A DNA stretch of 64,000 nucleotides from CAJXNP01 sp050305935 (GTDB lineage Bacteria > Bacteroidota > Bacteroidia > Cytophagales > Cyclobacteriaceae), in contig JBNLGG010000004.1 of assembly GCA_050305935.1 (NCBI GenBank), positions 72,954 to 136,953 of the forward strand, in the 5' to 3' direction. Below, piece by piece: positions 19,016 through 28,182 of this stretch (its first letter is position 1; every line of letters starts with the position of its first letter). The notes below the pieces were generated by a model that searched no databases, was not told the DNA's origin, and saw nothing but the letters and a program-made list of their open reading frames with translations. The position numbers and the translations under genes are program-made.

Positions 19016-19306
19016 TTATTGCGATCCAGATATTTTACCCTTTATTGTTTCAATAAGCCCCTTGGGTAAAGGGATCGGGACTAATTTCTCTTTCAAAATG
19101 CTCTTTATTTCAAGATGTTGCTCACAAAGGTTTTTACATTGACAGCGTTCACAATTCACCATGGAAGTGTAAAAATATTTTTCTTCATCCTCGCTCGCCT
19201 GTCCATCCACGATCCTTTGGAGCATTTCCTTTCTATCATCTCCATCTATACCCTGCGGACAATCAAAAGACTCATCATGGCAAATATCCTTTTTTTCCTC
19301 ATCCAT
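19016..19306 (-). CDS. Probable zinc-finger-type anti-sigma factor
   Basis: A 96-residue protein starting MDEEKKDICHDESFDCPQG. Residues 32-96 align by eye with the small zinc-binding anti-sigma (ZAS) pattern: MLQRIVDGQASEDEEKYF, then CERCQCKNLCEQH, then a helix that ends with LPKGLIETIKGKI. The cysteine cluster is denser than the usual HxxxCxxC. It starts 2 bases after the stop of the ECF sigma gene, which strongly supports a sigma/anti-sigma pair. If the cysteines bind zinc, the pair could respond to thiol oxidation, which is inference. Confidence 0.7.
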   Translation of the reverse strand: MDEEKKDICHDESFDCPQGIDGDDRKEMLQRIVDGQASEDEEKYFYTSMVNCERCQCKNLCEQHLEIKSILKEKLVPIPLPKGLIETIKGKISGSQ

Positions 19307-19308
19307 CG

Positions 19309-19896
19309 CTAATGGTTTTTAAACCCTTTTGACGCTGCATAATAAAGCAATTTTTTTCGAAGTAAGTTCCTTGCTCTATGAAGACGTGAGCGAACGGTTC
19401 CAATAGGTATATCCAGAATTTTCGCCATTTCCTCATATGTAAACTCCTCCAGATCGCACAAAATTATAACAATTCTAAAATCCACAGGCAAAGAATTTAA
19501 AGCATTTGAAACTTCATCACCAATTGTCTCCCTAAAAGGATAAACAGCAATATTTCCCGAAAAAGTTTCCTGCGTGTCTTCAGAATTGTAAATATTCTCC
19601 ACATCCTGATAGTCAATTTTAGGTGGCTCCTTGCTCTTCTTTCTGTAACTGTTGATAAAGTCATTTTTCAAAATTCTGTACAGCCAGGCTTTTGCATTTG
19701 TTCCCCGGTGATAAGATTTTATAAACTTAAAGGCTTTGAAATAAGTCTCCTGAACCAGGTCTTTTGCCTCGTCCTCGTCAATGACTAACCGGTATGCGAA
19801 ATTATAAATAGCGGACGCGTGAGGTAGGAGTTCACCCTCAAAGACCTGAATATCTTTTAATTCATCAACTGTACGGCGCTCGTCATCTGATGGCAT
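19309..19896 (-). CDS. ECF RNA polymerase sigma factor
   Basis: A 195-residue group 4 sigma factor. Region 2 is visible as ASAIYNFAYRLVIDEDEAKD and LVQETYFKAFKFIKSYHRG. Region 4 has LPVDFRIVIILCDLEEFTYE and IPIGTVRSRLHRARNLLRK, the DNA-binding helix-turn-helix for the -35 element. A 36-residue acidic linker separates the regions. It is followed by the anti-sigma-like gene and preceded by coaE. In several Bacteroidota this sigma/anti-sigma pair sits beside gmk-nadD. Confidence 0.93.
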   Translation of the reverse strand: MPSDDERRTVDELKDIQVFEGELLPHASAIYNFAYRLVIDEDEAKDLVQETYFKAFKFIKSYHRGTNAKAWLYRILKNDFINSYRKKSKEPPKIDYQDVENIYNSEDTQETFSGNIAVYPFRETIGDEVSNALNSLPVDFRIVIILCDLEEFTYEEMAKILDIPIGTVRSRLHRARNLLRKKLLYYAASKGFKNH

Positions 19897-19922
19897 ACTA
19901 CACGCATTGCGGACTATTGAAA

Positions 19923-20525
19923 TTAAGAAATTTTTAGCGCTCTTTGGGCTATCAACTTGTGAATTTCCAATACTTGCGCCAAGATTGGATGACTTTCGTC
20001 ATTATTTACTAAAAAATCAGCCAATCTCACCTTTTTATCCTCTGGAAATTGATTTTTAATGATTTCTTCCACCTGTTTTTTTGTCCGGTGTTCGTCACGC
20101 ATTAATACCCGTTCTATTCTGCACTTTTCAGGTGCTGTTACAACAATCAAAATATCAAGGTCTTTATAAGAGCCAGATTCCACCAGCAACGCTGCTTCTT
20201 TTATCACGAAAGGGCTGTCCCACCCCTGGCTCCATCGCTCAAAATCCTTTTTTACTGCTGGGTGTACCATCTGATTTAGCTTCTGGAGTTCCACCGGATT
20301 TTGAAAAACCTTTTCAGACAAATAGGTTCGGTTTACGGAGCCATCCGGTAAGTATGCATTTTCTCCGAATGTACTTTTAATGTCTCCCACCAGTGACAAG
20401 TCTTCTCTCATCAGTCGTTTTGCCTGCAAGTCTGCATCAAAAACCGGAACACCCAGTATTCTGAAAATATTGCATATCAACGATTTTCCAGCACCTATCC
20501 CACCGGTGACACCTACCAGAAGCAT
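19923..20525 (-). CDS. coaE: Dephospho-CoA kinase
   Basis: A 200-residue P-loop kinase for the last step of coenzyme A synthesis. The P-loop is GVTGGIGAGKSLICNIF, followed by the substrate motif VPVFDADLQAKRLM and the lid region VVTAPEKCRIERVLMRDEH. Length is normal. The start is 2 bases past the YbbR stop, so the two are probably translated from one mRNA. Confidence 0.97.
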   Translation of the reverse strand: MLLVGVTGGIGAGKSLICNIFRILGVPVFDADLQAKRLMREDLSLVGDIKSTFGENAYLPDGSVNRTYLSEKVFQNPVELQKLNQMVHPAVKKDFERWSQGWDSPFVIKEAALLVESGSYKDLDILIVVTAPEKCRIERVLMRDEHRTKKQVEEIIKNQFPEDKKVRLADFLVNNDESHPILAQVLEIHKLIAQRALKIS

Positions 20526-20526
20526 T

Positions 20527-21507
20527 CTACTGATAAATTACTTTTACAAATGGATTTACGAGCCGAGCCTCGCGCACGTATTCAGGCAGATCACTTAATT
20601 TCAGACTAATAGTCGAATCTGACGCATTAAACAGCTCATAATCTGCTATCGCCTTTACTTTTACTGTATCGAGCTCGACCAATTTAGAGGAAGGGACATA
20701 GAGGTGGATCGGCGCGACCGCAGTAGACAACAGGTAGACTTTGCTTTGCGGAAAGTTTTGTCGCTCAATTTTAACAGAAGTCGTGTGCGTCACAAACTGT
20801 TCTACATTAAACCGAACTTCTATCTTGTCAGGATTACCTGTAACAGATGAGTGCAGGGAAAATGAAACCGGTATCCGTTCATTATAATTTCCGTCAATTT
20901 CAGTATCCGGTAATTTTATGTTTAGCGACTCTTTTATTCCATTTAATATTGATTTAGGACCGGTAAGCACAATTGATTCAGGTGAAAAACCGACATCTGA
21001 AGTGATCAAATAATCCTTTGCCAGGGATAGACTGGCTGTGTCAAGCTCCAATTTTACCCGCCGCTCAGCCTTTGTGTCTATATCAATAAAAATGGTATCG
21101 GAAATAATATAATTTACCGTGATCTCCTCCAGTTGATCATCTGCCAGCCCTAAAAGATTATATTCTGTCAAATATGTCTGGTTAGGAACTTCCTCAATGT
21201 CAATAACAATGGGTTTTATGCTAAATCCAATTGTCTTTCGTAGCAAGTTCCACCCTCCTCCTGTTACATTAATGGATATCCTTGAGGGGAGGCTATTTTT
21301 ACAAATTAAACTGTCGCGGTTATATTCAAAAGCAATGGGATAGTCCAGCCTGGTGGTATACTCCTTATTTAGTGAATTGAAAAGCCAGAAAATGAAGGCC
21401 GTAACCATGCAAAGAAAAATCGTCTTGGCATTTCCTTTGCCAGAAACAAAAGAGGCCCAAAGGCCTCTTATAATTGAAAATATAGTTTTCCTTTTATTGC
21501 TGGCCAC
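20527..21507 (-). CDS. YbbR-like domain protein
   Basis: A 326-residue protein with one N-terminal membrane span (AKTIFLCMVTAFIFWLFNSL) and a large extracytoplasmic part of YbbR-like beta repeats. YbbR domains are known from CdaR, the regulator of diadenylate cyclase, but no cyclase gene is in the window. The likely start is a GTG whose G is also the last base of the yajC stop codon, giving a one-base overlap (position 21507). It sits in the conserved yajC-YbbR-coaE order. Confidence 0.85.
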   Translation of the reverse strand: MASNKRKTIFSIIRGLWASFVSGKGNAKTIFLCMVTAFIFWLFNSLNKEYTTRLDYPIAFEYNRDSLICKNSLPSRISINVTGGGWNLLRKTIGFSIKPIVIDIEEVPNQTYLTEYNLLGLADDQLEEITVNYIISDTIFIDIDTKAERRVKLELDTASLSLAKDYLITSDVGFSPESIVLTGPKSILNGIKESLNIKLPDTEIDGNYNERIPVSFSLHSSVTGNPDKIEVRFNVEQFVTHTTSVKIERQNFPQSKVYLLSTAVAPIHLYVPSSKLVELDTVKVKAIADYELFNASDSTISLKLSDLPEYVREARLVNPFVKVIYQ

Positions 21508-21824
21508 TATTTTTTAGCATCACTTTTTTTACTTGCATCTAAAGATATTGCTGTTTTTTCAAATGTCAATTTGGCTCCCTTATCCACCTCTAGAATCACG
21601 GTCTCTCCCTCAACCGAATAAACTTTTCCGTGCAATCCACCAATAGTCACCACCTGGTCACCTTTTTTTATGGCTTCAATAAACTTCTTTTGATCCTTTT
21701 GTTTCTTTTGCTGAGGCCTGATGAAAAAGAAATAGAAAATTACGATGATACCGCCAATTAATACAAACTGGGTCCACTCACCACCTCCACCCGCAGGTGC
21801 CTGTAAAAAAATCTCTCTTAACAT
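21507..21824 (-). CDS. yajC: Preprotein translocase subunit YajC
   Basis: A 105-residue single-span protein. The span FVLIGGIIVIFYFFFIRPQQ with the hallmark FFIRPQQKKQK is followed by a small cytoplasmic domain containing GDQVVTIGGLHGKV. YajC accompanies SecDF in the Sec translocon, but secDF is not in the window. It lies between the DUF1573 lipoprotein and YbbR. Confidence 0.96.
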   Translation of the reverse strand: MLREIFLQAPAGGGGEWTQFVLIGGIIVIFYFFFIRPQQKKQKDQKKFIEAIKKGDQVVTIGGLHGKVYSVEGETVILEVDKGAKLTFEKTAISLDASKKSDAKK

Positions 21825-21853
21825 TATATTTATATTTGTTTGTTTCTTTTGTC

Positions 21854-22369
21854 TTAACTGCCCTTTGGTGTTACCATTCCTTTGATCGTAAGTTTTGTAA
21901 TCGAAGGATCCGTGTTGGCAGTAATGGTAATTGTTTTTGTTTGCTGATTAGTCTTCCCACTACTGTTAAAGCTTACTTCTATTTTACCAGTTTCCCCTGG
22001 AGCAATTGGCTCTTTCGGCCACGAAGGCACGGTACATCCACAGGAAGCAACCGCATTTTTTATTAAAAGAGGAGCCTCACCTGAATTGGTGAATGAAAAT
22101 GTATGATTCACAACATCACCTTCATTGACAGTCCCAAAATTATATTCCACATTCTCAAATACGAATTTTGGATATTTCCCATCCGGATTGAGTTCTTCAG
22201 AAACTACGTTGGCAGAACTTAAACTTGTTATAGAACCAGCGTCCTGGCTTTCCAGTTTTGCTACGCGCTCTTCCAGGCTTTTTACCCTTTTCTCCAGTCT
22301 GGAATCAGTACATGATGTGATTAAAAGTGCTAAACCAATTACTCCTAAGATATAATTTGCTCGTCTCAT
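21854..22369 (-). CDS. DUF1573 domain lipoprotein
   Basis: A 171-residue lipoprotein. The signal MRRANYILGVIGLALLITSC ends at the lipid-modified cysteine. A short coiled-coil (LEKRVKSLEERVAKLE) follows, then an Ig-like DUF1573 domain with the typical NVEYNFGTVNEGDVVNHTF and the cysteine pair in VASCGCTVPSWPKEPIAPGE. DUF1573 proteins are abundant in Bacteroidota cell envelopes and their role is not established. Co-directional with yajC and the YtxH gene. Confidence 0.9.
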   Translation of the reverse strand: MRRANYILGVIGLALLITSCTDSRLEKRVKSLEERVAKLESQDAGSITSLSSANVVSEELNPDGKYPKFVFENVEYNFGTVNEGDVVNHTFSFTNSGEAPLLIKNAVASCGCTVPSWPKEPIAPGETGKIEVSFNSSGKTNQQTKTITITANTDPSITKLTIKGMVTPKGS

Positions 22370-22381
22370 TATAGTTAGATT

Positions 22382-22681
22382 TTAGTTACCCTTTTTTATT
22401 TGTCCTATTAATTCATCGACATCTTCGAGAAGTTTTTCGGCTTTCAGTTTCGTATCGTCAATCACTTTCTTACCCTGGTTTTTTGCAAAGCTTTCAGCCT
22501 CGCCTTCCCCGGCGATCAGGTCGTCCAGCAACCCCTCCAGTTGACCTTTATATTTATCCAATAAGAATGTCAGCTTATCCCTGGTATTGGACCCCTTATC
22601 TGGTGCGAATAGAATCCCGACCAAAACACCAACGGATGCTCCGCTTAAAAATGTGATTAATGTATTAGTAGATTTTGCCAT
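22382..22681 (-). CDS. YtxH domain-containing protein
   Basis: A 99-residue protein with an N-terminal glycine-rich hydrophobic segment (LITFLSGASVGVLVGILFAP) followed by DKGSNTRDKL, the typical YtxH signature, and then a long charged helix. Function of the family is unknown, and membrane association is likely from the first segment. It starts 6 bases past the nusB stop codon, so it is probably in the same operon. Confidence 0.85.
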   Translation of the reverse strand: MAKSTNTLITFLSGASVGVLVGILFAPDKGSNTRDKLTFLLDKYKGQLEGLLDDLIAGEGEAESFAKNQGKKVIDDTKLKAEKLLEDVDELIGQIKKGN

Positions 22682-22687
22682 TGTATT

Positions 22688-23857
22688 TTATTTTGAGTCT
22701 ATTAGTCCCCTCCCACTTTTCCTAATTTCGCCTGAATTTATCAATTCTTCTGAAATTGCGTCTAATAATCCGTTAACGAATTTCTTACTTTTAGGGGTAC
22801 TGTATGTTTTAGATATCTCAATGAACTCATTTATTGACACTTTCACCGGTATGCTTGCGAAAGTGATCATCTCGCAAATCGCCGTTTTAAGTATCACACG
22901 GTCTAGCGATGCGAGACGCTCCATTTTCCAGTTTTTCACTTTCTTTTCGATCAGGTCTTCGTAGTAGTCGTTGTTTTTGATCGTCTCTGAAAATAGATCC
23001 ATATAATATTCCAGATCTTCCTCCCAATTATAAGACAGTGGTGGATAAACTATCCCTTCCGGCTCATTCACAGACTTGAGGGTCTTTAAGACAAGACTTC
23101 TTACTATTTGTTTATTCTCATTCCAATTGAGATCTTTTTCATCAAAAAAAGTCTCAATAGCATCGTTCTTAAAGATCAATCGCCTGATGCATTCATCCAG
23201 CGCCTGGATATCCTCTTCCTCTGTTGGGTTTGGATTTTTCAGATAGGCCTCAAAAAAAGTGTCCTTTCTTATAATGGATTTATACCAGTCCCACACTTTA
23301 TCCTCGTCATTCGCCCAGCTCGCTTTCTCCCGCGTCAGCGCATCTTCTACCTCAGGTGTTCCAAGAATCTTATTTAGCGCTACATTATTATAAAACGGCA
23401 TGGTGGAAGAAGCCTGCTGCCCAAACTTTTCAGACATGTCCACCTTTTCCATCACCTTTCTTCGGTTTTGCAGCGAGAACTCTTTTATCAACTTCCAAAC
23501 CAATGCCTGGACTTCCCTGATCTGATCAAAGTCCCTCGCAAGATCCTTCTTAATTTTACTAAAGTCCTCCTTGTTCCGGGTCTTGAAAAGCTGGATAGCA
23601 TTGTCCCCGGAAATTTTGGCCTCTGTAGAAATTTCTTTCGGTAATGGGTTGTTTTGAAAAAAGGCTTTAAAATAGGAAACTGACTCCTCCGTCAATTTCT
23701 TCATGGCAGGTGCATCGTAAGGCTCCATGGAGTTTAAATCCTGCGCAAAATCGCTTTGGATTTTATCTATGACCAGGTCGTGGTTTGCCAGCTTGCAACT
23801 TTCATAGGCGTAAAGGTTCTTTACTGCCTTAATTCTTAGTACTCTTCTGTTTACCAT
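22688..23857 (-). CDS. nusB: Transcription antitermination protein NusB, long form
   Basis: A 389-residue protein. The start MVNRRVLRIKAVKNLYAYES matches the NusB RNA-binding N-terminus, and the last 120 residues hold the typical helical core (LASLDRVILKTAICEMITFA, then IPVKVSINEFIEISKTYSTP and FVNGLLDAI). The middle about 230 residues are an insertion absent from the 140-residue enterobacterial protein but usual in Bacteroidota. NusB with S10 binds boxA in rRNA leaders. It heads the YtxH/DUF1573/yajC group. Confidence 0.93.
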   Translation of the reverse strand: MVNRRVLRIKAVKNLYAYESCKLANHDLVIDKIQSDFAQDLNSMEPYDAPAMKKLTEESVSYFKAFFQNNPLPKEISTEAKISGDNAIQLFKTRNKEDFSKIKKDLARDFDQIREVQALVWKLIKEFSLQNRRKVMEKVDMSEKFGQQASSTMPFYNNVALNKILGTPEVEDALTREKASWANDEDKVWDWYKSIIRKDTFFEAYLKNPNPTEEEDIQALDECIRRLIFKNDAIETFFDEKDLNWNENKQIVRSLVLKTLKSVNEPEGIVYPPLSYNWEEDLEYYMDLFSETIKNNDYYEDLIEKKVKNWKMERLASLDRVILKTAICEMITFASIPVKVSINEFIEISKTYSTPKSKKFVNGLLDAISEELINSGEIRKSGRGLIDSK

Positions 23858-23886
23858 GAAACTTATTTATCAAAGAACGAAATTAA

Positions 23887-24990
23887 TCAAAGTGAAAGTT
23901 TTACGTTCCCTACATCATTAATTCTTTTCTTGGCGAGCTCGATAGCTGCCTGTTGTGTATTTATATTTTCTTTTTCTGACTTTTCCAAAATGTTTAACGT
24001 AGTGGTATAAATTTTTTCCACCTTTGAATATACCCGTTCTTTGCTCCACCCTCCCAGGTAGTCAATGCCTACATTGATCAGTCCGCCTGAATTGATCAGG
24101 AAGTCAGGAGCGTATATTATTTGCTTTTGCAATAAGATATCTCCATGTATTGATTCGTCTTCCAACTGATTATTAGCAGCGCCAGCAATGATCCTGCATT
24201 TCAACTTTCCAATGGAGCGATCATTAATCGTAGCGCCCAGGGCACAAGGGGAATATATATCAATTTCCTGTTCAAAAATATCACCACTGGAAATATGCTC
24301 AGCGCCAAACCTTTTGCAGGCTTCCGCAACACGGTCTTCGTAAATATCTGATACAAGTATTTTCGCACCTTCCTTTTGTAACAATTCGCACAGGTTCATC
24401 CCCACATGACCTACTCCTTGAACGAGTATTTTTTTGTTCTTTAAGCTGTCATTTCCGAATACCTTATAGACACAGGCTTTCATTCCCACATACACTCCAT
24501 AGGCAGTTACTGGTGAAGGATCTCCTCCACCTCCGATGCTTTCGTGTAGCCCGGTTACATGTCTTGTCTCCATAGCAATATATTCCATGTCGGCAGGACT
24601 CATATTCACATCCTCGGCTGTCACATATTTGCCATTAAGGCTTTCAACAAATCGTCCGAATTTTCTAAGAAGGGCTTCAGTTTTCATGGTAGCTGCATCG
24701 CCGATGATAACAGCTTTACCTCCTCCCAGGTTCAACCCTGAAATTGAGGCTTTAAATGTCATCCCCCGGGAGAGACGTAGTACGTCGCGGATAGCTTCGC
24801 TTTCCGAGGTGTAATTCCACATCCTGGTCCCTCCTAAGGAAGGCCCCAGCACAGTATTATGGATACCTATTATAGCCTTTAACCCTGTTTTTGGGTCTTG
24901 ACAAAACACCAATTGTTCATGACCCATTTTATCCATCAAGTCGAAAGACTCAACTTCCTGCTGTATCGTAGCTTCTTTCTCCCCTACCAT
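23887..24990 (-). CDS. Leucine-dehydrogenase-type amino acid dehydrogenase
   Basis: A Glu/Leu/Phe/Val dehydrogenase of about 367 residues from the chosen start. The substrate domain has GPSLGGTRMWNY and the catalytic lysine motif GLNLGGGKAVIIGD. The NAD domain has VQGVGHVGMNLCELL (GxGxxG). Preference for branched-chain amino acids is inferred from similarity to leucine dehydrogenases (MGHEQLVFCQDPKTGLKAII). I prefer the ATG at 24990 because an earlier ATG at 25047 adds 19 residues with no counterpart in the family. It is divergent from the ABC exporter. Confidence 0.9.
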   Translation of the reverse strand: MVGEKEATIQQEVESFDLMDKMGHEQLVFCQDPKTGLKAIIGIHNTVLGPSLGGTRMWNYTSESEAIRDVLRLSRGMTFKASISGLNLGGGKAVIIGDAATMKTEALLRKFGRFVESLNGKYVTAEDVNMSPADMEYIAMETRHVTGLHESIGGGGDPSPVTAYGVYVGMKACVYKVFGNDSLKNKKILVQGVGHVGMNLCELLQKEGAKILVSDIYEDRVAEACKRFGAEHISSGDIFEQEIDIYSPCALGATINDRSIGKLKCRIIAGAANNQLEDESIHGDILLQKQIIYAPDFLINSGGLINVGIDYLGGWSKERVYSKVEKIYTTTLNILEKSEKENINTQQAAIELAKKRINDVGNVKLSL

Positions 24991-25147
24991 CAAAATTTTA
25001 TTATCGTTTTTCAATCGTTTGATTAGATTTGCAATCTTGAAGACCAAATCAGCAAATCAACTGGGCAAAAATAGTACTTTTTATATTTAATTCCATTAAA
25101 TATAATGTTGCGAAAACTATTTGGCGGGTAAAACGATTAATTGTTAC

Positions 25148-26935
25148 GTGAAAGAATTAAAACACCTAAATAAATACTTTTTAAAGTACAAATACCATCT
25201 GATTCTTGGCGTCGTCTTTACCGCTCTCTCTAATATTTTTCAAATCATTCCAGCCCAGCTTGTGAGGCACGCGATTGACCTGGTGGAAGACAATCTCAAA
25301 ATATACCAATCCCTTCAGGGTTTAAATTTTCAATCGGTTTTTAATTCCTTTATTGACAGCAGTATCATGCTCTACGGAGTGCTGATTCTGATCTTTGCCA
25401 TTATCAGGGGACTGTTTTTATTTCTGGTACGACAGACCATTATTGTTATGTCACGACTGATAGAATTTGATCTTAAAAACGAAATCTATTTTCATTATCA
25501 AACGCTGCCCCTGAGTTTTTACCGCCGGAATAATACCGGAGATCTGATAGCGCGAATTTCTGAGGATGTGAGCAAAACAAGAATGTATATTGGGCCGGCG
25601 GTGATGTACGGGATAAACATGATCATCCTTTTTGCCATATTGATACCCATAATGTTCAGTATAAATGTCCGACTTACCACCTATGCACTATTGCCGCTTC
25701 CCATATTATCACTCAGCATTTATTTTGTCAACAACATCATCAATAAACGGTCAGAGGCGATTCAGAAGAAACTTGCCGAGCTCTCCACATTTGTTCAGGA
25801 AGCTTTTTCGGGAATCAGGGTCATAAAGTCCTTTGCCCGAGAAGAGGACTCCATCAGAAATTTTACGAAGGAAAGCGAAAGTTATAAGGATTACAGCCTG
25901 AAGCTTACAAAAGTTAATGCCCTGTTTTTTCCTGTCATTATGTTTTTGATAGGCCTGAGCACCATATTGACCATCTATGTCGGTGGCATTGAAGTTATTA
26001 AGGGAAATATTACATTAGGAAATATTGCTGAATTTGTACTGTACGTAAACCTACTTACCTGGCCTGTCACTTCTCTGGGCTGGGTGATTAGCATTACACA
26101 AACTGCGGAAGCCTCCCAAAAGAGGATCAATGAATTCCTACATGAAAAGAATGATATTGTGTCGAGTGAAAATTCAATATCTGAAATTAAAGGCAAAATT
26201 GAATTCAGGAATGTGGATTTCACCTACAAAGATTCTGGTATCAACGCTCTTAGGAATATAAGTTTCAAAGTTGAGGAAGGCGAATCGATCGCCGTCATTG
26301 GTACCACCGGATCGGGCAAAAGCACCATTGCCAACCTCATCACCAGGATGTTTGACACCACTGGCGGAAGTTTACTCATCGATGGGAAAAACATCAAGGA
26401 ATATGATCCCTCCTACCTGCGTTCACAGATTGGATATGTGCCACAGGACGTTTTCCTTTTTTCTGACACAATCGCCAATAACATTGCCTTTGGAAGCGAA
26501 TACCTGGAGTTTGAAAAAATTAAACAGGCGGCGATAGATGCCGATCTCTACAGCAATATCAAAAATTTCCCGGACGGTTTTAATACCGTACTTGGTGAGC
26601 GCGGCATTACCCTTTCTGGTGGCCAGAAACAACGTTTGTCCATTGCAAGGGCAATCGTTCGAGAGCCGGGTATTTTGATTTTGGACGATTGCCTGTCTGC
26701 TGTAGATACAAGCACCGAAAATACCATATTAAAAAGCCTGAAAGATATCATGAGCGGTAGGACTACCGTCATTATCAGCCACAGGGTTTCTTCCGCAAAA
26801 TTGGCTGATAAGATCATCGTCATAGACGATGGGATGATCATCGAAGAAGGCACAAATGAGTCTTTGATGGAAAAAGGCGGTGTGTATAGGGACCTTTATG
26901 AAAAACAACTTCAAGCAGAAGAAAAAGTTTCCTGA
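25148..26935 (+). CDS. ABC transporter, MsbA/lipid-exporter type (fused membrane and ATPase)
   Basis: A half-transporter of about 595 residues. Six membrane spans occupy roughly residues 15-320, followed by a nucleotide-binding domain with Walker A GTTGSGKSTIANL, Q-loop IGYVPQDVFLFSD, signature LSGGQKQRLSIARAI, Walker B ILILDDCLSAVD and the H-loop ISHRVSS. A homodimer that exports lipids or drugs is expected. I chose GTG at 25148 (MKELKHLNKYFLKYKYHL), the usual Bacteroidota start. A TTG at 25121 would add nine residues. Note D-D in place of the catalytic D-E: Walker B is followed by aspartate, not glutamate. Confidence 0.9.
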   Translation: MKELKHLNKYFLKYKYHLILGVVFTALSNIFQIIPAQLVRHAIDLVEDNLKIYQSLQGLNFQSVFNSFIDSSIMLYGVLILIFAIIRGLFLFLVRQTIIVMSRLIEFDLKNEIYFHYQTLPLSFYRRNNTGDLIARISEDVSKTRMYIGPAVMYGINMIILFAILIPIMFSINVRLTTYALLPLPILSLSIYFVNNIINKRSEAIQKKLAELSTFVQEAFSGIRVIKSFAREEDSIRNFTKESESYKDYSLKLTKVNALFFPVIMFLIGLSTILTIYVGGIEVIKGNITLGNIAEFVLYVNLLTWPVTSLGWVISITQTAEASQKRINEFLHEKNDIVSSENSISEIKGKIEFRNVDFTYKDSGINALRNISFKVEEGESIAVIGTTGSGKSTIANLITRMFDTTGGSLLIDGKNIKEYDPSYLRSQIGYVPQDVFLFSDTIANNIAFGSEYLEFEKIKQAAIDADLYSNIKNFPDGFNTVLGERGITLSGGQKQRLSIARAIVREPGILILDDCLSAVDTSTENTILKSLKDIMSGRTTVIISHRVSSAKLADKIIVIDDGMIIEEGTNESLMEKGGVYRDLYEKQLQAEEKVS

Positions 26936-27012
26936 TCCATTAGTAAAACAGCCATATTTCCACAAGTTTTCCATAAATATTACTCCTTTCCCATTTTGGG
27001 CCTGAAAATTGA

Positions 27013-27020
27013 TAACTTTG
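27013..27020 (+). promoter_or_regulatory. Candidate Bacteroidota -7 promoter element
   Basis: TAACTTTG fits TAnnTTTG exactly and is 22 bases before the ATG of the lipoprotein gene. A TTTTGGG lies upstream but at shorter spacing than the usual -33. Confidence 0.4.
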
Positions 27021-27042
27021 ATTTCAAACAATTTAAATAACC

Positions 27043-28182
27043 ATGAGGCAGTTTATTAATTATTTGGCGATTGGATTTTTTACTGTAATCATTTTTTCAT
27101 GTTCTTCAGGTAAAAAATCTTACGAAAAAGGGAATTACTATTCGGCAGTAATTCAGAGCGTGGACAGACTTAGAAAAAATCCAGATCATAAAAAATCAAT
27201 GGAAACCCTCTCAGAAGCGTATCCGCTCGCGATTAATTACTATGAGGGAATCGTAAGGAACGTGCAGCAATCAAACGATCGGTTTAAGAATGGGAAGGTA
27301 TATGATGCATATTCTGCTTTAAACCATATGTACGACGAAATAAACAGAAGCCCCGGAGCGCTTTCTGTTATTCCAAATCCAAGAAGTTACTTTTCGGAAT
27401 TGACCTTGTACAGGGAACGCGCGGCAGAAGAACGATACAATGCTGGAATGCAAGCTCTCAATTTAGGATCAAGGGAAAGTGCCAAAGAGGCCTACTTCCA
27501 TTTTCAGGAAGCAAAAAAATACCTGGCGACCTACAAGGACGTAGACATCAAAATAGATGAAGCACATTGGGCTGCTACACTGAAAGTGCTGGTGGATCAA
27601 GTGCCGGTACCCACATGGCAATACCAGCTAAGCGTACAATTTTTCCAGGAGCAGTTAAACGAATATTTATTCCATTACAATGGTAATGAGTTTGTTCGCT
27701 TTTTTGGGGTCAATGATGAGAATATAAAAGATCCCGATCAGATATTAATTGTTCAGTTTGATGATTTCGTGGTTGGTCAGACAAATAATTTTCAGTACAC
27801 GAGGGAAGTAACCAAAGATAGTGTGGTGGTAGGACAGGTAAAACTTGAAAATGGGGAATCTGCCAATGTCTATGGTACAGTAAAAGCCACGATCAGTGAA
27901 TTCAAAAGAGAGTTGATCTCAAAGGGACTTGTAAGTATGAGGGTGCTGGATGCGAGGTCAAATCAAATCATTGTGCACGACAAATTTCCCGGCCAGTTTA
28001 CCTGGACCTCTATCTGGGGAAATTTCAACGGCGACGAGCGGGCACTCGACAAGGCGGACCTGGCTATTTGTGCCAATAAACCTGCTGATCCACCCCCGCC
28101 ACAAGACTTGTTTGTGGAGTTTACCAGGCCGATTTATAGCCAGATAACCTCTAAAGTGAACGGATATTATCAGAGATACTAA
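27043..28182 (+). CDS. Lipoprotein of unknown function, helical-repeat N-terminal part
   Basis: A 379-residue protein with a lipoprotein signal (MRQFINYLAIGFFTVIIFSC, Cys at residue 20). Residues about 25-175 look like TPR-type helical repeats (KSYEKGNYYSAVIQSVDRLR, then AKEAYFHFQEAKKYL). The C-terminal half is rich in beta-forming sequence, with DPDQILIVQFDDFVVG. I do not recognise a named family. It stands alone between the exporter and a convergent membrane-protein gene, overlapping the latter's stop by four bases. An outer-membrane or periplasmic location is inferred from the signal. Confidence 0.75.
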   Translation: MRQFINYLAIGFFTVIIFSCSSGKKSYEKGNYYSAVIQSVDRLRKNPDHKKSMETLSEAYPLAINYYEGIVRNVQQSNDRFKNGKVYDAYSALNHMYDEINRSPGALSVIPNPRSYFSELTLYRERAAEERYNAGMQALNLGSRESAKEAYFHFQEAKKYLATYKDVDIKIDEAHWAATLKVLVDQVPVPTWQYQLSVQFFQEQLNEYLFHYNGNEFVRFFGVNDENIKDPDQILIVQFDDFVVGQTNNFQYTREVTKDSVVVGQVKLENGESANVYGTVKATISEFKRELISKGLVSMRVLDARSNQIIVHDKFPGQFTWTSIWGNFNGDERALDKADLAICANKPADPPPPQDLFVEFTRPIYSQITSKVNGYYQRY

